Assembly: GCA_021199135.1 (NCBI GenBank)
Contig: JAJQIQ010000052.1
Coordinates: 1-7,153 of the forward strand
DNA: 7,153 bases
Direction of reading: 5' to 3'
Source of the DNA: Clostridiales bacterium
GTDB lineage: Bacteria > Bacillota > Clostridia > Lachnospirales > Lachnospiraceae
Numbering within the stretch: position 1 is the first letter of the stretch; the number at the start of each line of letters is the position of its first letter. The notes beneath the pieces are model-generated. The model did not search any database. It was given only the letters and a program-made list of their open reading frames with translations, and was not told where the DNA came from. This document shows, one piece after another, positions 4,278 to 7,153 of the stretch. Made by a program: the position numbers and the translations under genes.

Positions 4278-7153
4278 TTGGATAAATATGAATACAATCT
4301 CAAGCTCGACCAGATGAAAAGCCTCTTCTCTGACGAAAAATACGAGGAGGCGGCTGAGGTTGCGGACACGATCAACTGGACAAAGATAAAAAATCCCTCG
4401 GCGCTGCTGCGGGCCGGTGAAATTTACGAGAAGACCGGACGCTACGCTGACAGCCGCGAGGTGTTGCTCCTCGCCTACGAGCGCTCGCCGATCGGGCGGA
4501 GCATCATCTACCGCCTCGCGGAGGTCGCGATAAGGATGAACGACTTCACTGCCGCAGAGGAGTACTACAATGATTTCGTCGCAATCGCGCCTCATGACAA
4601 CATGAAATATGTGCTGCGCTATGACCTGCAGAAGGCAAAGGGCGCGGACTATCCGGAACTGATTTCCATATTGGAGGAGCTCAAGGAGCAGGAATACACC
4701 GAGGAGTGGGCCTACGAGCTCGCCTACCTCTACCACAAGGCGGGCATGAGCGACAAGTGCATAGAGGCCTGCGACGAGCTGATACTCTGGTTCGGCGACG
4801 GGCCGTACGTGGAGAGGGCGCTCGAGCTCAAGATGCTGTACCAGCCACTTACGAAAGCGCAGGAGGACAAGTACCGCGCGTTCCGCCAGGCGCACGAGGG
4901 CTACACGCACATAGACATAGACGAGATGCAGCGCGCGGGGGAGCATCCGCACGAGCCGGTGTCAATCCCGCCTGTCGAGGTGACGACGGGGCAGTTCAAC
5001 ACGATAAACCTGCAGGCCGAGATCGCCCGCGGGATGCAGCAGATCATGGACGCGACGGAGAAATCCACCGTCGCGGACACACTCGACACCTTGAACCGCA
5101 TCACGGATGAGATCCCGTACTTAAAGATTCAGAAGGAAGACGAGCCTCCCGCAGTGGAGACGGTGCACATAGAGACCGACGAGGAGATAAACAATTCCCT
5201 CAAGGACAATTTCAAGAACCTGCTCGCGGAGGACTCGGACGGGCAGATCAGCATGATGGTCGATGAGCAGAAGAAGCTAGAGCGGCAGATAACAGGGCAG
5301 ATCACGATAGGCGAGGTGCTCGGTGAGTGGGAGCGCACGAAGCGCGCCGCCGAGGTGGCGATGCAGGACGCGGAGCAGCGCAAGCTCGAGTCCGCGAAGG
5401 CGCGCGCCCTCCAGGAGGCAGGAAATCTCATGAGCCGCCTGACGGACGTAAAGCCCAAGCTCGACGCGGGAGTCACGCCGAGGGAGCTCCTCGAGGAGGA
5501 GTACCTGCGCGACATGCCGGAGGACAGCGGTGAAAACGCTCTCACTGGTGAAGACCATGGGCTCGCAGTTGAGAATACGGAGCTTACAGGAGAGACAGCA
5601 GAGAATATGGAGGGCAGCGGCGCACTCGAAGAAACTGCGCCGGATCTGGATATGGAATCAGCGCATCAGGAGACGGAGGAGCAGGCACCGACAGCGGAGC
5701 CCGCGGGAGACGGCATGGCTGAGCCCGCATACGAGGCTGCACCGAGCGGGAAATTCATGACTGGCATAGAGCTCGCCTCAAGGCATCCGGAGTCGATCAT
5801 CACGATGGAGGAGGCTGTCGCGCTCGGGATCGCGCCGCAGGGCGGATACGGCGAGACCGGCACCTGGGACGGCAGCCAGGTCGCTGCGATGGCGGTGGCT
5901 CAGGACGAGGCGCAGGAGCCCGCGGTGGCTCAGGATGAGGCGCAGGAGCCCGCGATGGCTCAGGATGAGGCGCAGGAGCCCGCAGCGGCTCAGGAGCCCG
6001 CGGCGAGCGCGGATAAATTCCGCGTTCCGGAGTTTTTGGGAGGCCCGAGGCACGACAAGAAGATGGATCTGTTCGGTTCGCCCGAGAGGCTGCGCGCCGC
6101 GATGAGCGACATGGCGGGAGCGTTCGGGGTGGATGAGTCGGATATGCGCGGCGTGACCGCCGAGCTCGGTCTCACGGACACGGAAGTGATAGACATCGCC
6201 AAGGCCCTCGATGGCAAAGAGTCGAAGGCGATGGCCGAGGCGGACGAGGAGGAGGCTGAGGAATCAGCGAAACCGGAGGACAGGGGAACCGTCTTTGACG
6301 AGATGAAGAATGCCGCGCCCGAGAAGGACAAGAAGCTGTCCTCAAAGGAAAAGCGTGCGCAGGAGAAGCTCGAGAAGTGGAAGACGAAGACGATCAAGCT
6401 CCCGGAAATTGTCATGCCGGAGGACCTCGGGGCCGACGAGCCGGGCGAGGCCGAGAAAAAAGAAGAGCAGAAGCCAGTCGAGCAGCTCACTGACGAGCAG
6501 AAGACGATATTCTCATATTTCATGCCGGTCAAGGGCATGGAGAGCCAGCTTTGCCGTGCCATAACCGATGCAAAGCGCCACCTCTCCCAGGAGGGCACGG
6601 CATCCGAGGGCAACCTTATCATCCAGGGAAGCCAAGGATGCGGCAAGACGACGCTCGCGACCAGCGTGATAAAGGTGCTGCAGCAGGAGACCGGGCACCC
6701 GAACGACCGCATCGGAAAAATCAAGGCTCCGGCACTCAACCAGAAGGACATAGGACAGCTCCTCAAAAAAGTGGCGGGCGGCTGCCTCATAATCGAGGAG
6801 GCCGGCGAGCTCACGCGCCAGACGGAAGTCACGCTCTCGCTCCTGCTCGAGCAGGATGACAGCGGAATATTCATAATAATCGAGGACACGTCGAAGGGCA
6901 TAAGGAAGGCACTGTCCCTCGACGATGGCTTTGCGAAGAAGTTCACCGAAAAAATCACGGTCCCGATATTCACGAACGACGACCTCGTGACGTTCGCCCA
7001 CTCCTACGCCAAGGAGCTCGGCTACGAGATCGAGGAGGTGGCGGTCCTCGCGCTCTACAACCGCATCAGCAACATCCAGCGGCTAGACCAGGCGACGACG
7101 CTCACCGAGGTCAAGGACATCGTCGACGAGGCGATTGCCCGCGAGGCGCACGG
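4278..7153 (+). CDS. Large TPR-like / low-complexity / AAA+ ATPase protein (3' end outside window)
   Basis: One uninterrupted frame of at least 958 codons runs from TTG 4278 past the window end. Reading in order: residues about 36-110 and 143-180 form TPR-like helical pairs (for example LLRAGEIYEKTGRY and IIYRLAEVAIRMNDF, each followed by a second helix). Residues 236-285 form a possibly ordered helical segment. Residues 325-388 are strongly helical and charged, possibly coiled coil. Residues 405-490 are acidic low complexity, a short ordered island covers 495-525, and a 10-residue tandem repeat covers 539-574. Residues 581-646 look helical, followed by a charged Lys/Glu linker. The C-terminus is an AAA+ ATPase: Walker A GSQGCGKTT (784-792, K790), Walker B CLIIEEAGEL (E840, E841), a fourth strand IFIIIED, and a lid region beginning IFTNDDLVTFAHSYAKELGY. 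The fold most resembles CbxX/CfqX-SpoVK ATPases. The first Walker B acid is Glu, no aromatic pore loop is visible, and lysines (FAKKF, 885-889) replace the usual arginine finger. No signal peptide or membrane segment is seen, so it is probably cytoplasmic. TPR regions usually mediate protein contacts; a scaffold or regulatory ATPase is inference, and I recognise no named gene. Confidence 0.85.
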   Translation, partial: MDKYEYNLKLDQMKSLFSDEKYEEAAEVADTINWTKIKNPSALLRAGEIYEKTGRYADSREVLLLAYERSPIGRSIIYRLAEVAIRMNDFTAAEEYYNDFVAIAPHDNMKYVLRYDLQKAKGADYPELISILEELKEQEYTEEWAYELAYLYHKAGMSDKCIEACDELILWFGDGPYVERALELKMLYQPLTKAQEDKYRAFRQAHEGYTHIDIDEMQRAGEHPHEPVSIPPVEVTTGQFNTINLQAEIARGMQQIMDATEKSTVADTLDTLNRITDEIPYLKIQKEDEPPAVETVHIETDEEINNSLKDNFKNLLAEDSDGQISMMVDEQKKLERQITGQITIGEVLGEWERTKRAAEVAMQDAEQRKLESAKARALQEAGNLMSRLTDVKPKLDAGVTPRELLEEEYLRDMPEDSGENALTGEDHGLAVENTELTGETAENMEGSGALEETAPDLDMESAHQETEEQAPTAEPAGDGMAEPAYEAAPSGKFMTGIELASRHPESIITMEEAVALGIAPQGGYGETGTWDGSQVAAMAVAQDEAQEPAVAQDEAQEPAMAQDEAQEPAAAQEPAASADKFRVPEFLGGPRHDKKMDLFGSPERLRAAMSDMAGAFGVDESDMRGVTAELGLTDTEVIDIAKALDGKESKAMAEADEEEAEESAKPEDRGTVFDEMKNAAPEKDKKLSSKEKRAQEKLEKWKTKTIKLPEIVMPEDLGADEPGEAEKKEEQKPVEQLTDEQKTIFSYFMPVKGMESQLCRAITDAKRHLSQEGTASEGNLIIQGSQGCGKTTLATSVIKVLQQETGHPNDRIGKIKAPALNQKDIGQLLKKVAGGCLIIEEAGELTRQTEVTLSLLLEQDDSGIFIIIEDTSKGIRKALSLDDGFAKKFTEKITVPIFTNDDLVTFAHSYAKELGYEIEEVAVLALYNRISNIQRLDQATTLTEVKDIVDEAIAREAH
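5892..5999 (+). repeat. In-frame 30-base tandem repeat, three copies plus a shortened fourth
   Basis: Three 30-base units (5892-5921, 5922-5951, 5952-5981) encode AVAQDEAQEP, AVAQDEAQEP and AMAQDEAQEP. A shortened copy at 5982-5999 encodes AAAQEP. The first unit differs from the second by one silent change (GAC against GAT), and the third differs from the second only at the Val/Met codon. The near identity indicates recent expansion. The unit is a multiple of three, so copy-number change would lengthen or shorten the acidic linker of the AAA+ protein without breaking its frame. Confidence 0.9.

Noticed and set aside
4706..5110. A + strand 134-codon frame within the large gene.
   Set aside because: It is an Arg/Gly/Ala-rich frame-shifted shadow; the TPR-like frame is continuous across it.
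5892..5999. CRISPR-like array.
   Set aside because: Units are directly adjacent without spacers and are in frame with a coding sequence.
5990..6973. A 327-codon open frame on the - strand opposite the AAA+ gene.
   Set aside because: Its product is mostly Ser-rich low complexity, the antisense echo of GAG/GAC/GCG-rich codons. It has no recognisable domain, and the + strand frame carries Walker motifs.

Overview
The window looks like part of the chromosome of a Clostridia-class Firmicute, most likely a Lachnospiraceae member. The basis is purine-rich Shine-Dalgarno sites with tight spacing, an aconitase-family 'hydratase' of the kind common in that family, and heavy use of ATA (Ile) and AGG (Arg) codons despite G+C-rich third positions. 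The taxonomic call is inference; no rRNA or marker gene is present. All genes read on the + strand and no gene-free stretch exceeds about 80 bases.

Region 1 (1-446) is a type II toxin-antitoxin pair. It holds the C-terminal 54 codons of a RelB/DinJ antitoxin, followed with zero spacing by a complete YafQ-type mRNA endonuclease with all four expected catalytic residues. It is clearly more A+T-rich than what follows (hand count 90 G+C of 240 in 181-420, against 41 of 60 in 1021-1080), which fits an acquired cassette beside a native operon.

Region 2 (447-527) is a short A+T-rich leader. It carries a good extended -10 element and a Shine-Dalgarno that sets the start of the next gene at ATG 528.

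Region 3 (528-7153) looks like one transcription unit of three tightly packed genes. The first is a 773-residue aconitase-superfamily [4Fe-4S] hydratase (528-2849). The second is a 465-residue AI-2E/PerM-family membrane protein (2870-4267). The third is a very large open frame (4278 to beyond 7153, at least 958 codons) that starts at TTG, with its Shine-Dalgarno beginning on the last base of the transporter stop codon. This third protein has N-terminal TPR-like helical repeats, a long acidic low-complexity centre with a 10-codon tandem repeat, and a C-terminal AAA+ ATPase resembling the CbxX/CfqX-SpoVK group. The AAA+ module has a Glu-Glu Walker B, no visible aromatic pore loop, and lysines where an arginine finger would be expected. 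It is the best candidate here for something undescribed.

How the three operon genes cooperate cannot be read from sequence. The hydratase is a soluble metabolic enzyme, the second protein sits in the membrane, and the third looks like a cytoplasmic scaffold or regulatory ATPase. Close spacing and probable translational coupling argue for co-expression of at least the last two.
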